Source: Anastatus disparis
Taxonomy: Eukaryota; Arthropoda; Insecta; Hymenoptera; Eupelmidae
Reading direction: 5' to 3'
Length of the DNA stretch: 64,000 nt
Assembly (NCBI GenBank): GCA_017163975.1
Contig: JAFFSR010000299.1
Coordinates: 979,501-1,043,500, forward strand
Below, piece by piece: positions 1-12,094 of the stretch; positions within the stretch are counted from its first letter, which is position 1, and every line of letters begins with the position of its first letter. Position numbers and translations under genes: made by a program. A model generated the notes under the pieces. That model saw only the letters and a program-made list of their open reading frames with translations, ran no database searches and had not been told where the DNA came from.

Positions 1-3000
1 TGTTTTTTCCGTTTGTCTGATTAGCTATACGGTCGCTTTGATTATCCGCTTCTTCGTCAGATTTCGGAAACGTATCAACTATTAATTTTTTAACAATGTT
101 TCTTAATTCATCTGGCGTCGCAAGTCTTACGTTTTCCAAAGCTTTCGTATTAATCGACGTTTGATCGAACTGAGTGGTCGCTGGTTCTTCGATGTCTTTC
201 CATTGGTCTCCTGCGCTTATTGGTAATTGCTCTAAGCTTGGCCATGCATACATTGACGGAGCGTTGCTCTTTGGTTGTGATGCAATGACTTGAGCCTTTG
301 CTTCTTCAATGTTTGGCAATTTAGGACTAGGTACTCCCTTTCTAGCCACTGTACTCACTCTTTTTCTATTTAGTTTGCCCTTGATTTCTTTATTCTCACA
401 CTCTTTCTCTATTGTTTTATCCCTTTTGACTAATTGCTCTCTCGTTTCTTTATTCTTCTCTATTAAATTTTCACTCTTCTTTATTTGCTCTTCACTCTTA
501 GATATTGCTCCTTTATTGCTCTCTCTCTCGCTTTAATTTTCTCACTTCCTTTTATTGCTTCTGGGTCGCGGTGCTGCTTGTCTGGGGGAACAGCTCTTGA
601 TTCTGCTCCCCCGCTTGCCCGTTTTCTAAACTTGCTCTTAGCTGTGCACAGTTGTTGCAATTTTTGAATACTGTGCCTTGCTGCCCACACACATGACAAC
701 TTATTTTGGCCATTTTGTTTGGACACTTATTTGCACTATGACCTATCCCACCACATAAATAGCATTTTCTTTGTGGACATTCTGACGCTCTATCTCCTAC
801 TCTTTGACATGTATAACATGGACCATAGAATGGTGAACCTCTTACTGGTGGTGTGCACCTTTCTCCTTGTGGAGTTCTAGTTGGTCTATTATTGCCCTAT
901 GATCGCGACGAATAATTCCTATTGGCTGGGTTATTATCCCACCTTCTTTGCATTGGAAGTGTATTTAATCGATACTGTCTCTGATTTGACCAAGCTTGTT
1001 GTGTCTGAGCTGTTGGATAATGATTTTGCCTATAAGCATTTTCCACCGCATTCGGTGCTGCGTTATTTGCTGTTACTGTCGCATAGGACGTTGGTGGTCC
1101 TATATATGGCTGGTCTGCTCTTGATTGAATTGGCTGTTTAGTGAGAATACTCGCGTTAATCTCTGTGGCTTGTACTGCGGCTATAGGCTCCTTTTTTACG
1201 CTTGTTTTCTTCGTTTTGTTTCTCGCCTTCTTTTGCTCTCCACTTTCTTTATACTCTTATTCTCCATTTCTTCTTCGCTTTCACTCTCTTGTATAACCGC
1301 AGTCACTTTATTCTGTCTTATTGCGCCCTTGTAAGCAGCACCAGGTATTTTAGAAGACTCTTTTTGTGGTGGTGGTGTGTAGCGCTTATCTAAGTCTTTC
1401 TGTCGCTCTAACCGGTGTCCGTACATCTCGATTGCGCTAAAGGAATTTATTGTTTTATCTGCCATATGTTTTTAGTATTTTGGCAGCAAATTACAATAGA
1501 CTACATCTAATAGACTTCCGAGCGACGGTGGTCGCTTGAAATGTCCAATTATTATTTTTATACAATCGAGGTAATTGGTAATTAATTCTCCTCTTGCTTG
1601 TGTTCTTGCTCTTAATTCTTTCCAGGTATCTACTTTGTATAATTCACCCACGAATCTATGTCTAAAAGCTTTCTTAAACTCTTTCCAAGTACGAATCTCT
1701 TTTTCTGCGCCATCAAACCATCTACTTGCCGATTCTGTCAGAACTGAAGGTAGTGCATTCAGAATTTCTTCAGATTTTAATTCTGAATTCTCCTTGCACT
1801 TACCTTACCGTCTTAGAAAGTCTTCTGGCCCTTCTTTGCCTTTAACTGAGAACTTGAGGTTCCAGTCACTCAGAATTCTAACGCACCTTTCTCCACTATG
1901 TTTATGTGAGCTCTTCTTACATTTAATCTTCTTTTTGTGTCTTCTGGTAGGCGCGTTGCTATCACTGCTGTATGTGTCCAAGTCTGACGGCCGTTTCTTA
2001 TGATGACACCTTTTTTTCTTACTTGTATATTTCTTTTTTGGTGGCGTAGGGTCTTCATCACTATCGCTAGATTTGTAACTTGAGCTCTCACTTAAAGTTT
2101 CATCTTCTTCACTATAATCTTGATAGTCTGGTCACCTATGATGACTGTTTGCTGAGTTTGTAGATGTTTCTGTCCCTGATTTGCTACGTCTCGTCTCTCT
2201 CGTTAATTGCTCCGTAACTTTTCTTATTTTCTGTTGTAAACCCTTATTTATTTTTGACTACGCTTGCTCACTCCTCTTGGGTGTTTCGTCATTTAATCTA
2301 TTTCTCTGCATCATTCTCAGTAGGTGTTTGTACGTTTCTTTCATCCCATTATCGAAGTCTAGTGGTTCTTGTTGAGGTCACAGCAGAGGTCGCTGTTGCC
2401 CACTAGAGTGCGCTGTCTGCCTCAGTGGTATTGTTTCTCTATTATGATTCTGTGTTCCTTGGTTCTCGTTACGCACCTCTACTGCCTCTATTTGTTTCTT
2501 ATCCTTCGTTGTTTCATCTTGACCCTGTACTTCTGGGTTACTAGAATCCGGTGATATCATACCGCTTTGTGGAGCAGTTGTATATTGTGACACCATTGCC
2601 ACTTCAAAATCTGCTCTCTTCAAAAATGCTTGTGATTCAGGTATCATAGCCAACTTAGCTAAAGATGCTTTAAGGGTGACGGTTGTTCGTCCCAAGTTTG
2701 CTGAAGGTGTCGCATTCATTGGCAGAGGTATCATTTGTCCCGTTGCACTGGTGCTTGAGCTATGAATATCAATAACTCTTCTCTCCGAAACATCAAGCTC
2801 ACTTTGTGAACTGGTTCCCCACGCCTCTGACTCCCTAGCTTTTTCTTTTGATACTTTCTTGGGCGGTCAGCCTCTCTGTTTCCTAACGTCTACGTCTGGA
2901 ACTTCTTCCATTATATTTAACGCTGCAGTAACCGCTGGCATTTCCAATCCCCTTTCATCAATAAATGGATTCCACCCGGCATCAATTTCTGGTTGACACA

Positions 3001-3214
3001 TACTAATGTTGTACCTTTTTAGTCTTTCTTTCAAAATATCTATGTCTCCACGAGTACTAAGGTCCCTTTGGTCTAACTGTTCTATTAACTCCTTTGGCTG
3101 CAGTGCTCGTATACACCTGGCTAATTTTCTCAGATCCCCATTCTCCTCAAGGAGCCCTTTTTAACCTTGATTCTATTTGCTCGTGGTCACGTCGATTACA
3201 GCGCAACGTTTCAT
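1..3214 (-). pseudogene. LTR-retrotransposon Gag polyprotein, decayed, pol side beyond left edge
   Basis: Read from right to left. Near the N-terminus (about 3018-3100) is a helical stretch resembling a SAP DNA-binding motif (residues such as PKELIEQLDQRDLSTRGDI). At 2855-2881 an AT-hook-like RG-x-PPKK patch has its central arginine position read as a TGA stop (2867-2869). At about 1475-1790 lies a capsid-type Retrotrans_gag segment with the W-x2-F-x3-F spacing (TWKEFKKAFRHRF). At 661-819 are three zinc-knuckle units: the middle one is a perfect CX2CX4HX4C (CYLCGGIGHSANKC), while the outer two have Asp and Thr in place of His. Codons continue open to position 1, consistent with the gag C-terminus or the start of pol. 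Several stops and frameshifts break it. Gag coats the retrotransposon RNA in cytoplasmic particles. The Ty3-versus-other assignment is not certain; that it is a CCHC gag is well supported. Confidence 0.85.
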
Positions 3215-6143
3215 TTTGTTTTTAATCATTTTATATTAATATAAGAACGAGAAAGAAAAAGAACGGGTCACCAACAAGCCAATTCGTGTCTCTAGATACT
3301 TCAAATGCAGACGAAAACGACACAAGCAAAGGTGCACAACGATCCTAATTTTGGTAGCCTCAAGGGTCTGAATAGAAGTAACCGTGCTACCAGTGATAAA
3401 AAAAAATAATATGTATATAGATAAATATGATATTATAAATAAAACAATTGTAGGTAGGAATTTTGGGATAAGGTTTTCAATATAAAATTTTTTTTTTCTT
3501 ATATTACAATATTCTAAATATCTCTTGACTCTTGAGTTATATTGCTATCTTGAAACATCTTCTTAAAAGAAAATAACGCTAAAAAAAATTTGATTTTTCA
3601 GATAAATTATATGTTGCAGCACTGGTAGCAACGATTGAATGTAGCTAAGGGTAACACCGGGACTTTTAAACCACCTCTTTTGAATTTTAAAGAAAAAAAA
3701 AACTACCACTTATGTAAATTACAGGATTTTTGCAATAATTATATTTAATATAAATCAAAATTTTTACTAATTATCCTGTAATTTGCTCACTTTGGGGACA
3801 AAATGGATGCTCACACTTGTGATTTATAATTTTACCGTTTGCACATGTCTAATATCTCTTAACAATTTGAGTTTTTAGATAGATGAGCAGAATGGAGATA
3901 AATACTATTTATTTTATATTTATATATGTTAAAAATATTCAATGGATATGATCGCAATTATAAATAACGCACGCGCTAACACCTCTTCCCAATGCGCAAT
4001 TTCTCTCACCACTTTAAGGAATTGCACTCCCTTTTAAAACTTTAATTCTATTTTTCTCTATAAGTTTTTGCAGCAATTTTAAATATTAATTTATACACAA
4101 AACTAACTATTTGTCAAACACTGAACACAGGTCTTCTGCTGGTTTTCTTTACGCAAAAATTACAAAATTAGAAAATTTTTTGAACCTAACCTTAAAATTG
4201 CGTCGCGTCGAACCACGTAATTTGTATTTAATCGCCCCGCGTCGGGCGTCAGTTTGTTACGTGTCAAATTCCCCGGACCTCCAAGTGAATCCCCGAAGCC
4301 ACGAACTTACCTGGGTTCACAAATTTATATTTAATTTTAATTAAGCGTCAGTAAACCCTGCTCAGCTAGCTGGATAGAGCAACTGCAGAGGGGGTCAATA
4401 CTTACTAGCCTACCTCGAGTTGTAGGCTGGTTCTAACGATGAGAGTGGTCCAGAAAATTTCAATGTAATTTATGATTTAGCAAAAAAGAAAATAAGAAGT
4501 TAAAACAGAAGAGCAATGTTTAATATATAAAAGCAATCAAATTTTAACTATAAATAATAAAAAAAAAATACCATAGATATTAAATGACTCTAATTATTTA
4601 AGAAAAATTAATGATGTAATTGATTTTCTTTAAATTATAATTCTTGCCCTGAAAAGAGGAAAAGGAAAAACAAGCAGTTGATTCACTATTAAATTTTAAT
4701 TTTAACCTTGTTATATTATCAATTGAAAAAAAAACTTCGTTTATACATCACAAAAGAAAACAACAAGGAAGGAAATGCTGCTCTAATTGCTTTACTACAC
4801 TTAAGTTGATCGCGTGTGCAGAAGACTGAGAATCTATAATTCTGTTGCACGTGCAGTCGATTTAATCACCTTTTAGGTTAACACCGTACAAAGAATAATT
4901 ATTTGTAAATTAAATTACGCGTCGCTCGATTTCCTTACCGCGCAGTCGCACAACCTAACACTTATATAAACTTCAATAACTTTTTAAAGAATTAATATCG
5001 ATATTCCTCGCACAACTCTGTATGAAATAAATAAGAACTATAGATTTTAATTAATAACTACGTAAAGCTATTTCTCTCGCGCGATTTCACAATGGCCGCC
5101 GCGTCGCCTATTTCTTTTACTTTAACTATTTTTCGGTAATATAAAAATTATCAGTCAGAATCTAACAAAAGCAGATTTAATTAACTTTAATAATTACAAA
5201 TTCCGTGTTTAATTTATAAAGCAAAATGGCGTCGCGTCGCCAACAATAACGCCTTCACATGTGGCTTTCTTTTTTCTCTTTTTTTAAATTTCGCTAGTTT
5301 ATTCTTATTAAGTTATTTGTTTGCACTTTCGTTAAACCGCACTGACTATATATATAAAAAAAATGTTAAAAGAAAACAAAATTCCTCTCTTAAGGAAAAC
5401 CGAGAAAGATGACGAGGAAAACCAACAGAATAAAAAACTTACTATATCTTACTTGCTGACCCGCTGCTAGAATTTCACCTACGGTCGCTCTGCTGAAGAT
5501 TTCCTCTCAGTAATAAAACGAAACGAAGAAGGACGTGGAGCTGGTCGATGAAGAATGGAGTAGTCAAAGGATAACGATGGTGGCCCCAGTGGATGATCGC
5601 ACTTGGTCGCCGAGTCGTCGTCTCAGGCGATGTCTCCCCGAAGCCTTTTTTTTCCTTTATTTCTCCTTTTCCTTTTTATCTAGCTCACGACTTTTCTGCT
5701 CTCGTTTCTGTTTTCACTCCTTAGCTTCACCGTTAATATTCAACAAAAAAGATGAGTTCCAACTTTACTCGAGTGTACTCAGCAAGAGCTAATCCCAGAA
5801 TGATCTCTTTCAAGAAGAAGGAAATCACATTTCCCTTCGCTCTGTTGTCCATCTCTGTCTCACTCAGCTACTCTTCATTTTCTATCCTTATTTCTTGCCG
5901 CATCTTAGTTTCTACTTTGATCTTAGTTATGAGTCGCTATCGAGAGCTTAATCGACTCTTGGTCGCGGATCTTTTATCTCTATCACTCTAGTAAATTTTT
6001 ATACTGTATTCGAAGCTGCTATGTTGCTTCACGCAGTAGAAACACTGATTATCGAAGATTTCTACTCATAGCTGTTCCTCATTGGTCGATTTTACATGTG
6101 TATGTACAGCTACATGGCGCGGCATTGAAATATCTAAGTATGC

Positions 6144-6144
<1 letters not shown>
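3215..6144. other. Non-coding stretch upstream of gag, possible LTR/leader
   Basis: There is no convincing coding sequence. Because gag is on the minus strand, this side should hold the 5' LTR and leader. A TGGTGACCC string on the minus strand near 3270 is compatible with a primer-binding site, but I could not find paired LTR ends. The GTCGCG word recurs around 4200, 5100 and 5220. Short plus-strand reading frames at 5535-5991 show no recognisable domain. Confidence 0.4.
4353..4445 (+). other. tRNA-like sequence or SINE head
   Basis: A GCTC...GAGC D-arm-like hairpin with an A-box-like AGCTGGATAGAGC (about 4360-4380) is followed about 50 bases later by a B-box-like GGTTCTAACGA (about 4429-4439). 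I cannot fold a full cloverleaf with a convincing acceptor stem, so a tRNA-derived SINE fragment or tRNA relic is more likely than a functional tRNA gene. Confidence 0.25.
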
Positions 6145-6203
<59 letters not shown>

Positions 6204-6212
6204 ACATATATA
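6145..6212. repeat. (TA)n microsatellite
   Basis: About 28 perfect TA dinucleotides followed by a slightly interrupted tail. The YIYIYI reading frame across it is an artefact. Confidence 0.95.
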
Positions 6213-6824
6213 TCTACTGTACAGGCTGTTCCCCTAGTGTGTTGAGTCTGAATGCGTCTGTGTTATCTATCCTTTTTGCTCTTATGCTGTCGCTATGGCA
6301 GTTTCCGCTACGTCACGTCGCTTCCGATTTCGCGATGCCGCTTTGTTGTAACTCCTCGTGATTCGTTTATGAAATGTTTCTCGTGGACGTTTATCCTGAG
6401 TTTATGGTGCATCTAGCGTGTGTATATATGCGTCGTATTCCTGAAGCCTTTTTTATTTGCCGCACGCATGATCATAATCTTCTTTCTCTTTCTTACTTAT
6501 GTGCATCATTACAGCTGATCCTTCTTGCTTAGCTTCTGTCTTTGCGTCTGCTCTCACTCTTAGTTTACGATGAATATTTTTTTTCTATTTGAATAACTAT
6601 TAATTACTTAATTTCTATTTCTGGTTGTTCCTTGCAGTTTTCTCGACTCTCCTTAACATCTGTGAATTTCTTACGCTTGAGAAAAATCATTTAAAAAAAA
6701 AAGCGTTACAAAAATAAAACATCAGATTTATGAATTGAAAAATAAGTGCGCTCGCTTGTTATAATTTCGCTTTTTATACTTAATATCTATTTAAATTTTA
6801 CTCCTTGTGATGTATTTTATACAT
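6213..6824. other. Non-coding, no feature recognised
   Basis: Mixed-composition sequence with no gene, palindrome or tandem array that I can see. It ends where the T-rich satellite begins. Confidence 0.4.
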
Positions 6825-8189
6825 CACATGTATTTTTTTGGGCCATATATTTTTTTGATTTTCATATTTACTTGGGCTCTACATTTTGTTAGGCCAAGTT
6901 TTTTTTCATTCTTATTTTTTCTTGGGCTCAATATTTTTCTGTGCCTATTAGTTTTTTATTCTTCTATTTTCGTAGGCCCTTTATTTTTTCGGACCTAATT
7001 TTCTTTTAATTATTATTATATTTTCTTTACATTTTTTTGGGTCCCATATTTTTCTGATTCTCATATTTTCTTGGACTATACTTTTTTTCGGGCACAATAT
7101 TTTTTTGATTTCCATATTTTTTTTGGCCTAATATTTTTTTGATTTCTATATTTTTTTGTGCCTTATATTTTTCGATTCTTATATTTACTTGAGCTCTATA
7201 TTCTTTTTATCCTCATATTTTCTTGGGCTCTATATTTTTTTTTTGCCAAATTTTTTTTTTTATTCTTATATATTCTTGTGCTCTATATTTTTTTTGACTA
7301 ATATTTCTTCCATTCTTATATTTCCTTGGGCTCTATATTTTTTTGAGTTTAATAATATATGATTCTAATATTTGTTTTTGCTCTTTATTCTTCTAGGCCC
7401 AATATTTTTCGATTCATATATTTTATTGGGCTCTATTTTTTTTTTTGTATAATATTTCTTACATTCTTATATTTCCTTGGGCTCTATATGTTTCAGGCCC
7501 ATTTTTGTTCATCCTTATATCATTTTGGACCCAATATTTCCATGATTTTTATATTTTCTTGGGCTCTATATGTTTTGAGCCCATTTTTTTTAATTCTTAT
7601 ATCTGCTTGGACCCAATATTTTTTCGATATTTGTATTCTTGGGCTTTTTTTTTTTATTCTTAGATTCTCTTGGGATCTATATTTTTCTGGGCCTAATATT
7701 TCTTTGATTTTTATATATTCTTGGGCTCTATATTTTTTTGGGCCGAATATATTCTTGATTTTTATTATTTCTGGTGCTTTATAATTATTTGTGCCTAATA
7801 TTTTTTTGATTCTCATATTCTTTCTTGCTCTATATTTTTTTACGCTTAATATATTTCGATTCTTGGGCTTTATTTTTCTGCGCCCAATATTTTTTTATTC
7901 TTATATTTTCTTGGGCTCAATTTTTGTTTCCTTATATTCTCTTATGCTCTATATTTTTTAATATTTATGTATTCTTATGCTTCATATCTTTTTGATTCTT
8001 ATATTTTTTTAGGCTCTATGTTTTTTAGTCCATAATATTTTCTTTATTCCTATACTTTCGTGGGCTGTGTATCTTTATTGGGCCTAAAATTTTTTTGGCC
8101 CCAATATATTTTTGATTTCTGTATTTTCTCGGGCCCAATATTTTTTTTGATTCTTATATTTTCTCGGGCTCTATATTTTTTTTACCCTT
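6825..8189. repeat. T-rich ~51-bp satellite array, left part
   Basis: About 26 degenerate copies of a unit built from TATATTTTCTTGGGCTC, TATATTTTTTTGGGCC and TAATATTTTTTTGATTC blocks. The same array in the same orientation resumes at 27885. The strand is nearly free of A-rich runs, so long reading frames rich in F, I, L and Y appear on the plus strand; these are composition artefacts. The last unit stops inside its 'CCTTATATTTTC' block at CCTT (8186-8189). Confidence 0.9.
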
Positions 8190-8944
8190 TGTAACGGAGA
8201 ATATATTTAAATAAATAAAATAAATACATTTGTAGGTTTCACGTGTACTCACTTTAAGTACTCGTGCACTTACCGTTAAACCGATGACTTTCAGATTACA
8301 GTTAATCAGCCAAGTGCGATACAGCTGATCTATTTTGACTATCTTCTTCTATCTATAAAAGTAAATTAAACAATATTTAAGAATCTAACAGAACTTCGCT
8401 TAGAAGTTCTGGCTCCCGGACGTCTGGTACGACGAAACCCACGGCGTGTACCCGAGAACTCTATCGAATATTGTCGATTAAGGAAGAGTGTATTTTATTC
8501 AAAGTATATAAATAGAGACAAGATATAATTTAATTCATAAGAAATAAAACTAGACAACAATCGAGAATTGATATTGATTCTACTTCACTTTATACAAACA
8601 ATTACTTAATCTTAATACAAACAAGTGCAATTATAAACGTATTATATTAAACATAAAATCAAATAAATTCATCGAATGAAAATAATCGTTAATCTAAGCT
8701 AACCTAAACTACGTATCACTGACGCGAACGACGGTCTTTATTGCCTCGCATTTATCGCACATACATATAATGTTAAACGCAAAAGTCTGCAGACTTACTT
8801 TTTCTTTAGCTCGACGAGATGGGTACAGAGCCTTCCTATGCTTTTTCTCTCTTACTTGATCCACGTAGTAGAGTTTATAATAAAGTGGCACCGTAAACAC
8901 GCGGTGCAGCCTGCTGTCTTTCTCGCTTTTCCTATTATACGGAC
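8190..8944. other. Left remnant of the inserted block (possible LTR sequence)
   Basis: Non-coding AT-rich sequence with a TATA-like TATATAAATAGAGA string near 8507 that could be an LTR promoter. The more GC-rich part at 8400-8450 contains an inverted pair around GAACTTCGCTTAGAAGTTC. No second copy of this sequence was found near 27.4-27.9 kb, so paired LTRs are not demonstrated. Confidence 0.35.
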
Positions 8945-8987
8945 CGACAGTGGATAGGCTATAGGCATTCTGGCCCATGCGGGTTAT
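8709..8987 (-). other. Short open frame of unknown function next to the Polinton end
   Basis: About 90 codons are open, starting MGQNAYSLSTVGPYNR. A frame with the related start GWNAYSLSTTDNSNSGN lies in inverted position at about 27420-27470 on the other side of the Polinton. A GTAAGT string occurs in frame at about 8795. I recognise no domain. It may be part of a long divergent terminal repeat or of the host LTR element. Confidence 0.25.
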
Positions 8988-9125
8988 AGCCCACTCCCTC
9001 TCTTCTTCTAAGTGTGTTAGAATCCGTGTTATTTGAAATACATGTGAATTCCTCCGTCCTGTTTGAAAAATAAAAAAGGATAAAACACTTGTCTCCCTCC
9101 ACTAAGTGTGTTACAATCCGGTCTA
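8945..9125. repeat. Polinton left terminal inverted-repeat region
   Basis: Contains the end motif AAGTGTGTTAGAATCCG twice (about 9010 and 9103, the second with one change). It matches, in inverted orientation, the region 27335-27460, where the motif also appears twice in the same order outward to inward. The outer flank CTATAGGCATTC is shared as well. Identity is moderate and broken by indels, so these are old terminal repeats. The exact terminal base cannot be fixed by eye. Confidence 0.6.
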
Positions 9126-9838
9126 TTTAAAATACGTATAAGTCTTCCCTTCTTTAAAAAATGTATTTTCTTTTAGGAAAGGGCTAGCCCTTCTTTCTTC
9201 TTATTTTTAAGTAAAGGATAGAGCGCCGTCCACTATATGTTCTATTTTGGGGACGCGGAAAAATTGACCTACTTTTAGAATAGAGGGAAAGGGCAGACCT
9301 TTTACGCAGTGCTGGTCTACTATGCCTTTTCTTTAACATTGCGTGAAAATTTACCTGCTTTTAGAAGAGAGGGAAAGGGGCGACCTGTCTCTAAATGCAG
9401 TACACTGTGTGTGTTCTGTTTCAAGTCACAGGTGCATGAAAATATTGAATAGCGCCTTTTTTTAGGATATAGTACATAAGCAAACTATAAATTTGCCTTC
9501 TATTATATTTTTTTAAGTCACTGTTTTTGAAAGATTATCTTTTTTTCTTATTTTGAGAAAAAAAGATTTATTGAAAGGGTCAGCTACCTTTTCTCTTCTT
9601 GCTTTAAAATAGAGAATCCTTATTTGAAGGAAATATACGAGGCTTTATTCTGTTAAAAAAAGGAAAAATGCTCTTTAGAAAATGTTTCTTTTATTTTCAC
9701 AGGTGCATGTCGGCTTTCTTGAGAAAAAAGTATCTTGCAGGGGTCAAAGATTTCACGTGCGAAAGTTTTTTAAGATGAAGAGATATTTTTTGAAAGGGTT
9801 ACTTGTATTCTTTCTTAACTTCTTATATATTGTCTTAA
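9126..9838. repeat. Subterminal direct repeats of the Polinton, first copy
   Basis: The segment from about 9514, starting AAGTCACTGTTTTTGAAAG and containing GATTTATTGAAAGGGTCAGC and TTCTGTTAAAAAAAGG, recurs at 10226-10520 with the same block order. The two copies are separated only by the foldback MITE at 9839-10223. Partial copies of the GAGAAAAAAAGAT and TTGAAAGG blocks also occur near 10610-10650. No gene is recognised. Confidence 0.6.
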
Positions 9839-10223
9839 GAGCAGGCCGGATTCGCTGTCCTTGTCTAATTGAGATTTTTGTTATTTACTCAAGTATCAAA
9901 CAGTGTATCTGAAAATTGAAGTTTAAGCGCAATAGATATTATTATTACAAATATTTATGCACAAGAAGAAAAAAATCTATCGCTTTGTTTTTGAGAAAAG
10001 TAAGTAACGCGAAAATATTATAAACATAAACTTTTACTTTGGCGTTACTTACTTTTCTCAAAAACGAAGCGGTAGATTTTTTTTTTCTTGTGCATAGATG
10101 TTCATAATAATAATATCTATTGCGCTTAACCTTTAATTTGAAGATACACCAATTAATACTTGAGTAAATAACAAACAACTCAATTGTTACTCGGTCGGTA
10201 TCAGGTTCTACTCCGGCCTGCCG
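9839..10223. mobile_element. Foldback MITE, TTAA-flanked, 385 bp (family A, copy 1)
   Basis: A near-complete palindrome: its ends read GAGCAGGCCGGA and TCCGGCCTGCCG, the arms are about 170 bp and the centre lies near 10030. TTAA occurs at 9835-9838 and 10224-10227. The outer 50 bases resemble the copies at 30123-30503 and 55375-55755 (shared CTGTC-x-TTGTCTAAT). TTAA targeting is typical of piggyBac-type elements, so a non-autonomous member of such a group is likely. It has no coding capacity. Confidence 0.85.
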
Positions 10224-11051
10224 TTAAGTCACTTTTTCTGAAAGAAAAATTTTTTTGAGAAAAAAGATTTATTGAAAGGGTCAGCTATCTTTTCTCTTTT
10301 TTTTTTAAAAAAAGAGAATTCTTATTTAAAGAAAATATCCGAGGTTTCACTCTGTTAAAAAAGGAAAATCCTCTTTTTTCTCACAGGTGTATGTAAGTTT
10401 CTTTTAAGAAAAAAAGTATTTTGCAGGTAGACGAAGATTTTACATGTGAAAGTTTTTTGAAGCAAAGAAATATTCATTGAAAGGATCAGTGGTATTCTTT
10501 TTCTTTTCAGGTTTAAAATTTTTTTTGTAACAAGTGTGTGAGAAAATGTTATTTTGCAGGTGCATTTATTTGGAATTTTTTAGGATTGATTCATCACAGT
10601 TGTACAAAAATATTCTTGAGAAAAAAAGATATTTATTGAAGGGGTCGATTGTTTTAAAAGGAGACATATTCCAGCAAATATGTACATGACTTCTTACTGT
10701 TGAAAATCCTTCTTTTAAGAAAATCTGATATTCACAGGCATATAAAAGTTTTTTTTTTAGAAAAACGACATTCATTACAAGGGCCAGTTGCATGAGAATA
10801 TAAATTAAAATCTTAGGCGTGAAAAAAACTAACGAAGGATGGACTAAATTTCTGTAAGGGAGGTAACAAATTTTCACCAATCGTGTAATTTTCATGTGAA
10901 ACATAAGAAAATAAGTATCCTGATTTTCTGCATAAATACCTCGTTCTAAGCTACATTTCGTTAGTTCCAGAATCATCTTCAATTTTTTCTTAATCTAAGA
11001 AAAAAAAATTCAAAAATCTTTAAATATTATTCTTTATATAAAGGAGAAAAA
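10224..11051. repeat. Subterminal repeats, second copy, and AT-rich spacer
   Basis: 10226-10520 repeats the blocks of 9514-9835. From 10520 to 11050 similar fragments fade out. A minus-strand open frame of 138 codons at 10566-10982 crosses these repeats and has no recognisable domain; I do not call it a gene. Confidence 0.5.
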
Positions 11052-12094
11052 ATGGTTGAAGAAAAAAGTGAAACAATAAAAAAAGTGTAAGATCATGTAA
11101 GGTGGCTCATGAGCAATGGGCCAACGCTGCTCATGATGCTGGAGCATCTAAACTGGGCATTGGAAGCTGTAAATACACGTAAGTAGATTTAAAATACAAA
11201 TATTAAAAATGATTCAAAAATAATTATTGACAATAATTTCTTTTATAGTACCACCTATTCCCCCAATTACTGCTTTACAGCAGTTGTATAGAAGAACACA
11301 ACCGGCGCAGAGAGTGGAAATTGACGAATCCTTAAGAATAAGAACTGCATCTAGTTCAAGCAGTTCCAGCTCGAGTTCAAGCAGTTCGAGCAATTCGAGC
11401 AGTTCTAGCTCGAGTTCGGCTTCAAGAAGACAGAAGAAACCGAAGAAAAATGATTCTTTGGTTTCAAAAAAACCAAAAACAAACGATAACTTTCGGTTTA
11501 TTTTTCTTTTTTTTCTTTAATTATATAGAAATAAATTTAATTTTTACTTTTTTCTTTTCTACAGATGAAGCAGCAAATAAGAAGATGATGACTACATCCT
11601 CATCTTCAGAAGCGATTCCGTCCACCTCTTTAAGTAGGTCCACCTCATCGGCAAATAAGACGGAGCCATCTTCATCAGGTAAATAGTGATTTTTTAAAAA
11701 TATTTATTTTATTATTTTATTTAATTTTTAATGTTTTTCAAATTTTTATTTCCAGTCACAATTCCATCCACCTCTTTGGCTAGTAAAGCGAGGTCGTCTT
11801 CAGCCAGCAAGAAATTGGAAACATCTAGCTCATCAGGTAAACTGTTATTTTTTTTTTCAACAAAATATTCATTTTACTAATATATTTTATTTAATTTATT
11901 TCATAATTTTTTTTCTTCAAATTTTCTGTTTAGGCACCAGGAAAGAAAAGTCATATTCATCAGCAAAGGAATGGATGAGAAAAGTAGGCCAGGGACTGGC
12001 GGAAAAAAATAGGAAATCAACAGTCCAGCAACCTCGCACACCACCTTCAACAGGTGGACCTTGGATAGTTGACGGCGTGACATATTTAGATTAA
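11052..12094 (+). pseudogene. Serine-rich, five-exon Polinton accessory gene
   Basis: Exons are approximately 11052-11178, 11249-11485, 11575-11678, 11756-11836 and 11934-12094. Acceptors all end TTTATAG, CTACAG, TTCCAG or GTTTAG, and every junction is phase 1. Exon 2 carries a run of about 25 serines followed by lysine-rich sequence. Exons 3 and 4 both encode an IPSTSL...SSS module and look like an exon duplication. The C-terminus is PSTGGPWIVDGVTYLD, and a polyadenylation-like AATAAA lies near 12185. Two defects are visible: an in-frame TAA at 11088 in exon 1, and AT instead of GT at the expected exon 2 donor (11486-11487). No known domain; low-complexity disordered protein. Function unknown. 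Confidence 0.6.

Noticed and set aside
4353..4445. Functional tRNA gene
   Set aside because: A- and B-box-like strings are present but no complete acceptor and anticodon stems can be drawn.
5535..5991. Plus-strand frames upstream of the satellite
   Set aside because: Low-complexity hydrophobic and Ser/Phe-rich translation without motifs.
7156..7784. Long F/I/L/Y-rich open frames in the T-rich satellite
   Set aside because: They follow the tandem unit and the lack of stop-forming bases on this strand; no domain and no start context.
10566..10982. 138-codon minus-strand frame near the Polinton left end
   Set aside because: Overlaps degenerate subterminal repeats and shows no family similarity.
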